Below, in pieces: positions 8,989 through 18,500 of a DNA stretch of 64,000 bases (position 1 is the stretch's first letter; every line of letters starts with the position of its first letter). Below the pieces are notes generated by a model. That model had not been told where the DNA came from and searched no databases. It saw only the letters and a list, made by a program, of their open reading frames with translations. A program made the translations under genes and the position numbers. The stretch is from Streptomyces sp. AC550_RSS872 (lineage in GTDB: Bacteria > Actinomycetota > Actinomycetes > Streptomycetales > Streptomycetaceae), in assembly GCF_019049285.1 (NCBI RefSeq), contig NZ_JAGMUL010000062.1, forward strand, positions 62,001-126,000, in the 5' to 3' direction.

Positions 8989-9052
8989 GGCGTATGAAAG
9001 CCGCCCGTGTCCACCAGGTGAACCTGGGGGACACGGGCGGCTTTCATACGCC
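8989..9052. terminator. perfect 24-bp inverted repeat with nested 6-bp stem
   Basis: The arm at 8989-9012 (begins GGCGTATGAAAGCCGCCC) is exactly complementary to 9029-9052. Inside the 16-nt loop CCAGGT and ACCTGG pair again, with one A/G mismatch between the stems, so almost the whole 64 bases fold into one hairpin. A terminator for the methyltransferase gene is the simplest reading. A recombination or transposon end is possible given the broken mobile DNA just downstream. Confidence 0.7.
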
Positions 9053-9150
9053 GGCGAGAGCTGCGGCGCGTACCGCTGGGGCGGTCGCGGTGTCCGTTGA
9101 GCCGGAAGTCGTGGGTTCCGTACGGCGTGGTGTTCCGCACCTGAGTTGCA

Positions 9151-9923
9151 ATGGTCCTGCGGTTCTTCATCTACGACAACGCCGAGGCCAGGTCCGCGGT
9201 CGCCGCAGCGATGGACCAGGTCGGCGAACAGCGGTCCCGCATGCTTGCTGAACAGGACGACGAGCGAGAGGCGACCTGGCGCGAACGCGCCCTGAACGCT
9301 GAGGAAGCCCTCTGCTCCTTGGCCAGGTATGCGACTTGGAAGCCGAGCGGACCGAGGACGCCATCCAGCGGATCACTACGGAGAACACCACCCTCAAACA
9401 AAGAGTCCGCCAACTCACCGCCGACAACCGCACCCTCGACGAGCGACTTAAGGCTGCCCGATCCAACCTCCGCTTCCAGGTCCGGAGCATCGCCGACCGC
9501 GAAGCCCAAATCACCGACCCGTTGCACAAGAGCAACCGCCGCCCGCCCCGAGCTGCCCTCGCACCCCTACAGATGCCCTCTGCATGGGTGCACCACAATG
9601 TCGGCGTGGAATCAGGCCTGGGAACCGCTCTCATCGCCTTCATCGCGACACTCGCGGGTGCGGTCGTCTCTCTCATCGGCGTCATCTGGCAGCAGAAGCA
9701 GAACGAGAAGGCCGCCGAAACGAACCGCCGGACCGCTTTGCGCGAGGCCGGCCTCGAGCGCATCGCGGAAGAGCTCTTCCCCAGGGCCCACATAGTGCGT
9801 CTGGAGGACGGGACCGAGGTGAAGCTCGGGGTGCTCCTCTCGAACACCAAGACCCGGCGCGCCAAGCTCACCGCCGACAAGCTCGCCGCCCTGGCGGAAC
9901 TCGGGCTGGAGTGGGCTGCATAG
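9151..9923 (+). pseudogene. chimeric remnant: coiled-coil fragment joined to helicase-associated-domain tail
   Basis: One frame from 9151 encodes DNAEARSAVAAAMDQV and a Glu/Arg-rich coiled coil. Near 9325 the coding signal moves to another frame, which continues the coil (TEDAIQRITTENTTLKQRV). It then has one membrane-like segment from about 9618 (ALIAFIATLAGAVVSLIGVIW) and ends with GVLLSNTKTRRAKLTADKLAALAELGLEWAA. That ending is the pattern of the C-terminus of actinobacterial helicase-associated (HA) domain proteins. Such a combination is not a known intact protein, and the frame jump suggests decay. The coil resembles DUF6262/TnpC-type proteins of transposable elements, but only weakly. 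Confidence 0.55.
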
Positions 9924-9968
9924 GCAGCGGCTCGGGCCCTCGGCCGGAGCCTGACGGGAGCTCAGTCA

Positions 9969-10790
9969 TGGGCTGTGGGCGTTCCACACCAAGCCCGCGC
10001 CGGCCCGCGCGATGCTGGAGCAGGCCCTCGCCGCGAAGGTGCCGTTTCGCTGGGTGACCGGCGACGAGGTCTACGGCCGGGACCCCATCCTGCGCGGCTG
10101 GCTGGCCGAGCAGCGCCTGAGCTATGTCCTGGCCATCGCCTGCAAGCACCGATGCGGGCCGCGCGCGCAAACGCCCGTACCGTCTCGGCGATCCTGCCGG
10201 CGCATGCCTGGGAGGTCCGCTCCGCCGGTGACGGTGCCCACGGCCTGCGCGAATACGCCTGGGCCCTGGTCCCGTTGACCGGGCGCGACGGCTTCGACGA
10301 CGCACTGCTGATCCGGCGGTCCCTCGCTGACGGCGAACGCGCCTACTACCTGGTGCACGCGCCCGCGAACACTCCGCTGGCAGACATCGTCCGTGCTGCC
10401 GGGGCCCGTTGGGCGATCGAGGAGTGCTTTCAGGCGGCCAAGAACGAGGCCGGCCTCGACCACTACCAAGTCCGCCATCACTCGGCCCGGTACCGGCACA
10501 TCACCCTCGCCATGGCGGCTGCCGCCCACCTGGCCGCGGTCCGGGCCATCGCTCATGAAAAGGGGGACGCGGGCACGATCTGATCCGGCTGAGCCTGAAC
10601 GAGATCCGCCGCCTGCTGAGCAGATTCGCCCACGCCGTCCGACACGAGGCCGAGCACGTCCTGCACTGGTCACACTGGCGTCGCCGCCATCAACACCGCA
10701 CCCGCCTCAGCCACTACCGCCGCCGAGGAAGGGGAACAGCCGGTTACGCCCTCTGCAATTCGAGTCGACCGGCGTGCGTGAACTTGTGAT
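9969..10790 (+). pseudogene. IS701-family transposase remnant, frameshifted and N-terminally truncated
   Basis: The first part reads FHTKPAPARAMLEQAL followed by FRWVTGDEVYGRDP and YVLAIACKHR, the DEVYG catalytic-core region of IS701-type transposases. The frame then shifts near 10150 and continues with AGDGAHGLREYAW, ALLIRRS and ARWAIEECFQAAKNEAGLDHYQVR, which carries the late catalytic Glu region. It shifts again near 10580 to the basic C-terminal tail (LSLNEIRRLLSRF ... HWRRRHQHRTRLSHYRRR). About the first 180 residues of a normal transposase are absent. Two frame breaks and the missing N-terminus make it non-functional. It marks a past insertion or rearrangement at the boundary of the housekeeping block. 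Confidence 0.85.
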
Positions 10791-10938
10791 CTCTGTCTCT
10801 TACTTATGAGTCACCTTTCGCGAATCGTGCCGCTCATGTGACCACTTGTGCTGCGCTGATCATTTCGCGCCACATGGTCAACCCGTGCCCCACTACGTCA
10901 GCCGTTCTTCCACCGGCGCGCATCACGGAAAGCCCTCC

Positions 10939-12318
10939 ATGAACGACAGAACCGAAATAGTGCCCCCGTCCGCCTTCACCCCGGGCGGTCGCCACCGGCA
11001 CCGCAAGCCGAAGCAGCTCGGCACGAGCGCCCGCCGAGCCCTGGTGCTCGCCATGGCCCTGCCCGTCGCATCGGCGGCGCTCGCCGGTCCCTCGGCCTTC
11101 GCCGCCGACGGGAACACCACCGCGACGACCCCCGACACGGCCCCGGACACAAACGAAGGCCTCGACCCCGCCGACCAGGCGATCGCCGCGAACCTCAACA
11201 CCCGTGTCCTCGACGCGCGCCTGGGCGGCAACGTCAGCGGCGTGGTGCTGGACGCCGAGTCGGACGGCACCGTCTGGGACCACAACGGCGCCACCGCGCT
11301 GATGCCGGCGTCCAACACCAAGCTCGCCACCGCGACCGCCGCCCTGACCGTGCTCGGCCCGAACCACCGGTTCAAGACGAAGGTCGTCTACGGCGATGGC
11401 ACCCTCACCCTCGTCGGCGGCGGGGACCGGACCCTGACCAGCGCCGACCTCGCCGACATGGCCAAGGACGCGGTGGCCGGACTGAAGGCCGCGGGCCTCA
11501 CCAATGTGAAGGTCGCCGTGGACGACAGCCTCTTCCCCGAACCGACCCTGGCCACCGGCTGGAACGACGGCTACTACCCCGACTCCGTCGCCCCGGTCCG
11601 CGCCCTCGTCGTCGACGGACACGGAGTGAATGACACCTCGATCGACGCCGGACAGGTCTTCGCCAAGCAGCTCGCCGCCGACGGCATCACCGTGGACGGC
11701 GACGTCACCCGCCGGACGGCGGACATCACCGACGTACCGGTGTCCCGCCACAAGTCCGCCAAGCTGTCGGACATCGTCCACCACATGATCAAGGTCAGCG
11801 ACAACAACATCGCCGAGACCTTGCTGCGGATGACCGCGCTGCGCGCCGGGCAGCCCGCCACGTTCGAGGGCGGCACAGCGGTCGTACGCGATGTGCTGAG
11901 CCGGAAGTACGGCGTGTCGCTGGAGAACTTCGAGATACACGACGGCAGCGGCCTCTCCCGCGCCAACCGCATCCCGGCCCAGACCCTGGCGGAGATCCTC
12001 GATCTGCTGACGGAGGAGCGCTACGAGTACCGTCTGAGCTCGATCCGCGACGGCCTCCCGGTCGCGGGCGAGGCCGGCAGCACGCTCGGCCCGGAGTGGG
12101 GCCGCTTCGACGACGCGAACTCGAAGTGTGCCGTCGGCAAGGTGCACGCGAAGACCGGCACCCTCACCGGCGCCATCGCACTGAGCGGCCTGACCCAGGG
12201 CAAGGACGGCCGGTGGAAGGTCTTCTCCTTCGTGGAGAACGGCTCCACGGCCAACAGCAACGCCATCAAGGACGCGATGGACGGCCTCGCCGCGACCGTG
12301 AACGGCTGCTGGGCATAA
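10939..12318 (+). CDS. dacB: secreted D-alanyl-D-alanine carboxypeptidase/endopeptidase (PBP4 class, peptidase S13)
   Basis: The 459-residue protein has an extended signal region: a polar, Arg-rich start, then the hydrophobic stretch ALVLAMALPVASAALAGPS and an AFAAD cleavage site. The three penicillin-binding motifs are in order: SxxK as SNTK (Ser about 125, Lys 128), SxN as SDN (about 287-289) and KTG (about 405, in AKTGTLTG). The long insert between the first two motifs is typical of S13 enzymes. It trims or hydrolyses peptidoglycan cross-links outside the membrane. The ATG at 10939 is preferred because the upstream frame lacks protein character. A strong hairpin follows the stop. Confidence 0.93.
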   Translation: MNDRTEIVPPSAFTPGGRHRHRKPKQLGTSARRALVLAMALPVASAALAGPSAFAADGNTTATTPDTAPDTNEGLDPADQAIAANLNTRVLDARLGGNVSGVVLDAESDGTVWDHNGATALMPASNTKLATATAALTVLGPNHRFKTKVVYGDGTLTLVGGGDRTLTSADLADMAKDAVAGLKAAGLTNVKVAVDDSLFPEPTLATGWNDGYYPDSVAPVRALVVDGHGVNDTSIDAGQVFAKQLAADGITVDGDVTRRTADITDVPVSRHKSAKLSDIVHHMIKVSDNNIAETLLRMTALRAGQPATFEGGTAVVRDVLSRKYGVSLENFEIHDGSGLSRANRIPAQTLAEILDLLTEERYEYRLSSIRDGLPVAGEAGSTLGPEWGRFDDANSKCAVGKVHAKTGTLTGAIALSGLTQGKDGRWKVFSFVENGSTANSNAIKDAMDGLAATVNGCWA

Positions 12319-12339
12319 CAGCGGCTGGATCCGACGCGA

Positions 12340-12376
12340 ACGTGCGCCCCGGGAGCGGATGTCCCGGGGCGCACGT
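12340..12376. terminator. hairpin terminator after the carboxypeptidase gene
   Basis: A perfect 15-bp stem (ACGTGCGCCCCGGGA and its complement) with a 7-nt loop starts 22 bases after the stop codon. There is no T-run, as is common for Streptomyces terminators. Confidence 0.75.
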
Positions 12377-12561
12377 CTGTGTGAACGCCGTTTGCACCGT
12401 GCCGGCTTCGCCGTGCCGTCGGGCTCGACCGCGTACTGCAACTTTCGGATGACTGGAGCCCGGCCTGTCGGCGGGGGTGGCGCCGCTGCTCGGCGGAGTG
12501 AATGCCTCATGGGGCCGCGTTGGGATGGCGGTATCGGTCACCACCCATCAGGAGTACGTGG

Positions 12562-14343
12562 ATGAACACAGCAAGGGCCAGGACCGCGACAGCGTTGGCG
12601 ATCGCCCTGGCGGTCGTCTCCGGCACCGTGTCGGCGGCCACGGCTGCCGGTACGGGGGCCGTACGGGCGGACATCCGTGCCGATGTGAACCGCGACGGCA
12701 CAGTCGATGTCACCGGGGACTCCGATATCGCGGGCAAGACGACGTGGAGCAGCGGGCGGGGCGCGATCTTCCTGCCGAACCTCGGTGACAAGCAGCAGCG
12801 TTGCAAGACGAGGACTGCGGACGGCCGCTGGCTGACCAATGCCCGGCTCCAGGCCTGCAACGACGCCCAGGGCAATGTCGTACGAGCGCCGGAGTACCTG
12901 GCGCCGCTGCGCACCGCCCCGGCCGGCAACGTCTCGGACACGGCCACCGGCAGCCTCCGACTGGTCGGTGCGGGCAAGTCCAAGGTCCGCCCGTTCCTCA
13001 AGCGCGGCGACGCCTGGACCTACGTCACCGACACCACCCGCCTCACCGCCGCCGAACTGCGTGCCGGGCTCCAACTCGGCCTGGACGGGCGGGACGTCAT
13101 ACGGGAGGACTGGGACGGCCGGATCACCGTCCGCCTCACCGTCACCGACGGCGACCGCACCTCCACGGACGAGGTGATGCTGCGCGCCGCCCCGGTCCTG
13201 ACGCACCATCACCTCCAGCGCACCGAGCGGGCGCTGGTCGTGGACGGAAACCGCAACGACCCCAACCAGCGGAAGTTCGCGCGAGAGTTCGCCAAAGAGG
13301 TGCGGAAGGCCGGTATCGCCAAGCCGACGTACGAGTTCAAGGACGGCTCGGACATCTGGGCGCAGGACTTCATCGAGCCCGGTTACGTCAGCATGCCCGG
13401 CCCGGGCGGCAAGCCGCGCGTCCTGCGGATGATGATCCGCTCGGCGCAGATGGACCGCGACGCGGGCAAGCAGGTCTTCGAGATGCGCGGGCCCGGTGTC
13501 GGCGCCGTACAGATCAACAAGGGCAGGTTCAACGACCAGGCCGACCAGATCAACTCCACGGGCAACCTGGAGACGATCCCGCCGTACGCCCGCAACGACA
13601 AGTCCTACCCGGCGGGCCGGATCATCACCGGCCGGCACGGCTCCCGGCTGCCCGCGCACACGGGCTTCCTCAAGGCCCAGCAGGCGCAGGACCCGCTGAT
13701 GCTCGACACCGGATGGCTCGGCGTCGGCCACGTGGACGAGTTCGTGCAGTTCCTGCCCGCCGACACCCCGCGCGGCTGGAAGATCGGCATCGCCGACCCG
13801 GAGGGCGCGCTCGCCCTGCTGCGCAAGGCGCAACGCGACGGGCACGGCCACGCGAAGGTGTTCTCCATCCCCCGCTCCTACGCCCAGGGCCGTATCCCCA
13901 CGATCGACCAGGCCCTGTCCGACCGGCAGTTCCTCAAGGACAACGCCTACGCGGCCCGCAAGATCAAGGAGAACCTGGAGCTGCTGAAGCGCGAGACCGG
14001 CGTCACGGACGCCGAGATCGTGAAGATCCCGGCGATGTTCGAGAGTGGTGGCTTCGGTGGCGTCCCCGGAGCGCAGGACCGTCCGGTCATCGCCTACTAC
14101 CCCGGTGCCGTCAACGGCGTTGTGCTGACCCCCACCACGTATGCCGCCCCCAAGCAGTGGGGCCCGGTCGTGAACGGCAAGGACATCCTCGCGGAGGCGG
14201 TGACCAAGGCGTACGCCAAGGTCGGCATGCGGGTGCGCTACCTGGACGACTGGCGTACCCACCACGTTTCCGCCGGTGAGGTGCACTGCGGTACCAACAC
14301 GATCCGCGCGGCCGGAACGGCCTGGTGGAGCTCCCCCAAGTAG
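12562..14343 (+). CDS. secreted protein-arginine deiminase
   Basis: The 593-residue protein starts with a signal peptide (MNTARARTATALAIALAVVSG, cleavage near AATAAG). A DVNRDGTVDVTGDSD stretch resembles a calcium-binding dockerin-like loop. The PAD catalytic residues are all visible: Asp about 269 in WAQDFIEPG, His 390 and Asp 392 in GVGHVDEFV, and nucleophile Cys 576 in GEVHCGTN. The family converts peptidyl-arginine to citrulline with Ca2+. Vertebrate PADs are intracellular; this one appears exported, so it would act on extracellular or envelope proteins. The ATG at 12562 follows GGAGTACGTGG. It stands alone between the carboxypeptidase and the lipoprotein gene, in the same direction. Confidence 0.93.
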   Translation: MNTARARTATALAIALAVVSGTVSAATAAGTGAVRADIRADVNRDGTVDVTGDSDIAGKTTWSSGRGAIFLPNLGDKQQRCKTRTADGRWLTNARLQACNDAQGNVVRAPEYLAPLRTAPAGNVSDTATGSLRLVGAGKSKVRPFLKRGDAWTYVTDTTRLTAAELRAGLQLGLDGRDVIREDWDGRITVRLTVTDGDRTSTDEVMLRAAPVLTHHHLQRTERALVVDGNRNDPNQRKFAREFAKEVRKAGIAKPTYEFKDGSDIWAQDFIEPGYVSMPGPGGKPRVLRMMIRSAQMDRDAGKQVFEMRGPGVGAVQINKGRFNDQADQINSTGNLETIPPYARNDKSYPAGRIITGRHGSRLPAHTGFLKAQQAQDPLMLDTGWLGVGHVDEFVQFLPADTPRGWKIGIADPEGALALLRKAQRDGHGHAKVFSIPRSYAQGRIPTIDQALSDRQFLKDNAYAARKIKENLELLKRETGVTDAEIVKIPAMFESGGFGGVPGAQDRPVIAYYPGAVNGVVLTPTTYAAPKQWGPVVNGKDILAEAVTKAYAKVGMRVRYLDDWRTHHVSAGEVHCGTNTIRAAGTAWWSSPK

Positions 14344-14373
14344 GACCGGACCGACCGTACACAGGAGACTCAA

Positions 14374-15276
14374 ATGAGATACCGGAAGACTCTGCCCTTG
14401 ATTGGGCTTGTTGCCGTGGCCTGCCTCGCGACCGCCTGCAACAGCACGTCCAACACCGACACCGCCCCGGCCGCCCCGTCGACGACGTCTGCCGCGGCTC
14501 GCTCGTCGTCAGCCTCCGAGGAAGCGAACAAGGCGCTCGTTCTGCGCCTGTACTCGGAGGCGTTCAACAAGGACAAGACCGACGTGGTGAAGGAGCTCGT
14601 CGCCACCGACTACGTGCAGCACGACAAATCGGTCCCCGGCGGAGCCGACGGGCAGGCCAAGGCGTTCAAGGACGTCAAGGCGAAGATTCCCGGTGCGGTG
14701 GCGACCGTCAAGCACGTGGCCGCCGACGGTGACCTGGTGGCCGTGCACTGGCACGCGTCGGCCACCCCGAAGAACGAGGCGACCGGCCAGGCCAAGGCCG
14801 ACCTGTTCCGGGTCGACAACGGCAAGCTGGTCGAGCACTGGGGCATCACGCAGACCGTGCCGGCGAAGACGGCCAGCGGGAACTCGCTGTTCAGCGACGT
14901 GTACCGGTACCCGAACGGGGAACCGACCCTGTCGGAGGAGCAGGAGGAGAAGAACCGGAAGTTCGCGGTCGACGCGTACCGCAAGCTCTCCGACGGTGAC
15001 GCGAGCGTGATCGACGAGCGTTGGGATCCTCGGTACTACCAGCACAACCCGGCGGCCGCGAGCGGAACGGCTGTGCTGAAGCGGTTCTTCGAGCAGAACA
15101 CGCAGGACGCCCCCTCGCCCAGCGGTACCGGGGGCGGCGGGACCCGGTTCGGCAACACCCTCGCCGACGGGGACCTGGTGTGGGTCTTCAGCTCCGACTA
15201 CGTCGTTGTGGACCTCTTCCGCGTGGTCGACGGAAAGATCATCGAGCACTGGGACGTCGTCGCCGACGGGCAGTAG
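14374..15276 (+). CDS. lipoprotein with two NTF2/SnoaL-like domains
   Basis: The 300-residue protein has a lipoprotein signal peptide (MRYRKTLPLIGLVAVACLATAC, lipobox LATAC) and a Ser/Ala/Thr linker. Two tandem copies of a SnoaL-like fold follow. Copy one spans about residues 48-175 (ALVLRLYSEAFN, DYVQHDKSVPGGADG, DLVAVHWHA, LFRVDNGKLVEHWGI). Copy two spans about 188-300 (FAVDAYRKL, YYQHNPAAASG, DLVWVFSSDYVVVDLFRVVDGKIIEHWDV). The paired RVxDGKxxEHW endings are diagnostic. SnoaL-like proteins include polyketide cyclases and many binding proteins of unknown role. A surface-anchored double domain is more likely a binding or stress protein than a cyclase. The ribosome binding site AGGAG lies 8 bases before the ATG. 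Confidence 0.85.
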   Translation: MRYRKTLPLIGLVAVACLATACNSTSNTDTAPAAPSTTSAAARSSSASEEANKALVLRLYSEAFNKDKTDVVKELVATDYVQHDKSVPGGADGQAKAFKDVKAKIPGAVATVKHVAADGDLVAVHWHASATPKNEATGQAKADLFRVDNGKLVEHWGITQTVPAKTASGNSLFSDVYRYPNGEPTLSEEQEEKNRKFAVDAYRKLSDGDASVIDERWDPRYYQHNPAAASGTAVLKRFFEQNTQDAPSPSGTGGGGTRFGNTLADGDLVWVFSSDYVVVDLFRVVDGKIIEHWDVVADGQ

Positions 15277-15307
15277 CCGGGCCAGCCGGAGGGACTGGGC
15301 ACGCCTC

Positions 15308-15454
15308 GTAGGATCGGACTGGACCCAAGTAGCCGGACTCGCCAGCCACATCGCCGGACCGTACGACCCGGACGACGTGTTCACCGGCCTGATCCGTGAA
15401 CAGGTCGACCGTGCGCGCCAGCAGCAGAAGGCGCGGAAGAACGTCTCCGAGTAG
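15308..15454 (+). pseudogene. C-terminal gene fragment, family not recognised
   Basis: The frame ending at 15454 has normal codon bias and protein character only from about 15308: SDWTQVAGLASHIAGPYDPD, then VFTGLIREQVDRARQQQK and a basic tail. No start codon with a ribosome binding site precedes it; upstream the same frame overlaps the lipoprotein gene as shadow sequence. It looks like the last ~48 residues of a deleted gene at the left border of the biosynthetic cluster. I do not recognise the family. Confidence 0.35.
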
Positions 15455-15547
15455 GCCCCGGTCCAGCGCTACGACGACGCTCCGCCCGCCGCGCCCCAGC
15501 CTCCGAGGAAGTCGGACAGGGCGCGGCGCACTTCTCTCCCGGGAGTG

Positions 15548-18500
15548 TCAGGTGGTGCGCAGAGGGAGGTGGGGGGTTCGCGTGATGTGGTCCAGGAGCC
15601 GGGTGAAGGTGTCCGCCCACGATGTGATGGTGGGTTCGTCGAAGAGGTCCGTGGAGTACTCGAAGGTGACGGTGATCGTGTCGGCGCCGGGAACCAGGAC
15701 CGCGTACAGCTCGTTGCGGGCCACGCCTGACGTCGGGAGGTCGCATACCGAGGCGGAAAGCGAGCGCATGTCCAGGGTGGGCGGCGGTGTGGTGACCACG
15801 GTGAACAGCACGGTCGGGAACAGTGAGTCGCCCGTCTCCGGCGAGACCAGCTCCACCACCTCCGTCAGGGGCAGCTCCTGATGGTCGAGCGCGGTGAAGA
15901 GCGTCGCACCCAGCTGCTTCACCAGGTCGGCGAACGTGTCGGCCTCGCCCAGCCGTGCGCGCAGCAGGACCGCGTCGCCCAGGAGCCCCACCACTTCGGA
16001 CCGTTCGCGGTGGGTGCGGTTCGCGCTGGACGCGGCCAGCACCACGTCGGGCAGCCCGCCGCACAGCCCGGCCGCCCAGGTGGCGAACGTCGCGGCCAGC
16101 ACGACGTACGGCGTCGTCCCCAGGCGGGTGGCGGCCTCCGCGACCTGCCTCGGCGTGTCCCCGGCGATGACCCAGGTGTGCAGGGCGCCTCGGCCGGACA
16201 GCTTCGCGGGGGCCAGCCTGTCGTACGGCAGCGGCAGCCGCAGGGGTACGCCGTCGAGTTCCGCGAGCCAGAACCGTTCGAGCTCCGCCCTGCGGTCGCC
16301 ACTCAGCTCGTGTTCCGCGCGGGCGCAGTCCGTGAACTGTGTGGCGGGCGCCGGAAGCCGACTGTCGGTGCCCTGGTGCCGGGCGTCGTGGAGCTCTTGC
16401 AGTTCGCGCCAGATGACGCCCATGGACCAGCCGTCGCACACGGCGTGGTGGAACACGGTCACCAGCACCCAGTGATCCGGACCGAGCCGCGCCAGCCGGA
16501 AGCGGAACAGTGGCGCGCGGTCCATCGCGAGGGGGCGCGTCGCCTGGTCCCGGCACCACCGCTCGACGGTCTCGTCGTCGGCGTGCGCCGTCAGGTCGTC
16601 CACCGGCAGGTCCACGGGCACCTGGCCCAGCACCTCGACCAGGTACCGCCCGTCGCGTCGTACGGCCCTGCTCCGCAGCGCGTGATGGCGGCCCACCAGA
16701 TCCTCCAGGGCGCCCGCCAGGATCCGCGGGTCGAGGTCGCCGCGCAGGTCGATGCGGTGTGCGACGTTGTAGACGCCCGGGTCGGAGCGCTCGTGGTGCC
16801 GGTGCCACAGCCTGCGCAGCGTGGACGTCATCGGGACCGTGTCCACCAGCCGCTCGGCGGGCGCGGGACGTTCACCGCGACCCGCGATGCCCCGGATCGT
16901 GGGGTTCAGGAAGAACTCGGCCATGGACAGGTCGACGTGCAGCCGGTCCGCCATCCGGTTCAGTAGCCTGATCGCGCTCAGGGAGTGGCCGCCGAGCTCG
17001 AAGAAGGACCGGGTCACCGGCACCCGGCGCTCGCCGAGCTCCTCGCACCACAGCTCGTGCAGGGCCTTCTCCAGGAGGGTGGCGGGCCGTGCGTCCGCGC
17101 CCACGGCCACCTCGTCCGGCTCGGACCCGGGCGCGGGCAGCCGCTCTCGGTCCAGCTTGCCCGAGGTGTTCACCGGCAGCCGCTCCAGGCGCACCCAGCG
17201 GCGCGGCACCAGGTGGTCGGGCAGCTCCGCGGAGAGCGCCACGCGCAGCTCGCGCAGGTCCGCGTCCGACGCCGTGGGCACCACGTAGGCGACGAGTTCC
17301 TGGTCGCCGTGCTGGTCGCGGCGGGACACGACGGCGGCGTCCCGGACATCCGGCAGGGCGCTCAACGCCCTCTGCGCCTCAGCAGGTTCGACCCGATGGC
17401 CCCGAATCTTGACCTGGTCGTCCATGCGGCCGCAGTACTGGAGCGAGCCGTCCGTACGCCAGCGCCCGAGGTCCCCCGTCCGGTACTGCACGGAGCCCGA
17501 GCCGTCCGCGAGGAACGCGTCGGCCGTCTCCGCCGGCCGGGCATGGTAGCCGTGAGCGACCGGAGCGCCGCCCACGTGGATCTCACCGACCGCTCCCGGC
17601 AGGACCTCCCGCCCGGCGCCGTCCAGCAGGATGATCCGCGCGCCCGGCACCGGCGTGCCGATCGGCGGCCACTCCTCGCCGTCCGGGTCGACCCGGTGCG
17701 AGGCGACGATGACGGAGGCCTCCGTCGGTCCGTACTGGTTGTACAGCGCGCATTCGGGGTGCGCGGCGAGGAACCGGCGGAACGCGCCAGTGAGCTGCAA
17801 CGCCTCCCCGGCCGAGAACAGCTCCCGCAGGGAGGGCAGTTCGGGGCCGGTCTCGACGAGGTACTTGAGCGGGGTGCACGGCATGAACATCCGCTCCACC
17901 CCGTGCCGGTGCACCGCCTCCGCCACCGCCGCCGGTTCGTGCCGCACCTCGTCGTCGATCAGCACCAGCGCGGCCCCGGAACACAGCGTCGTGAAGATCT
18001 CCTGCACACTCACGTCGAACGCGGGCGACGTCCACTGCAAGGTGCGCAGCGCGGAATGGCTCGCCAGGTGCCCGCGCACGAGGTTGACCGGGCCCCGATG
18101 CGGCACGACGACCCCCTTGGGGCGGCCGGTCGAGCCTGAGGTGTAGATGCAGTACGCGGGGTCCTCGGGCCGCGCGCCGTCGGTCGGGGGACCTTCCGGG
18201 AGGTCGCCGTCGATCTCCTCCACGAGCCGTACGGGCCGGTGCGGGGCGCCCGCCCGGAGCCCGGGATGCCGCGAGAGGACAGATGAGGAGGTCAGCAGCA
18301 GCACGGGCGTGCCGTCCTCGAGGAGCGCGGCGAGCCGAGGGGTGGGCAGGGACGGGTCGAGCGGCAGATACGCGGCGCCGCTCTTGAGCACCCCCAGCAC
18401 GGCGGCGATCAGTTCCGGGCCGCGTGGCAGCAGCAGCGCCACGCGCTCCCCACGCACGGCGCCTCGGGAGCGCAGGTCGTGGGCGAGCGTGTTCGCGCGC

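Noticed and set aside
5322..9170. Very long open frame (1282 codons) on the minus strand
   Set aside because: It is antisense to the permease and RNA methyltransferase genes, has Arg/His/Gln/Gly-rich low-complexity translation and shows no domain; long antisense frames are normal in high-GC DNA.
14374..15276. SnoaL-type polyketide cyclase belonging to the cluster
   Set aside because: It is a lipid-anchored double-domain protein in a separate transcription unit with no aromatic polyketide genes nearby.
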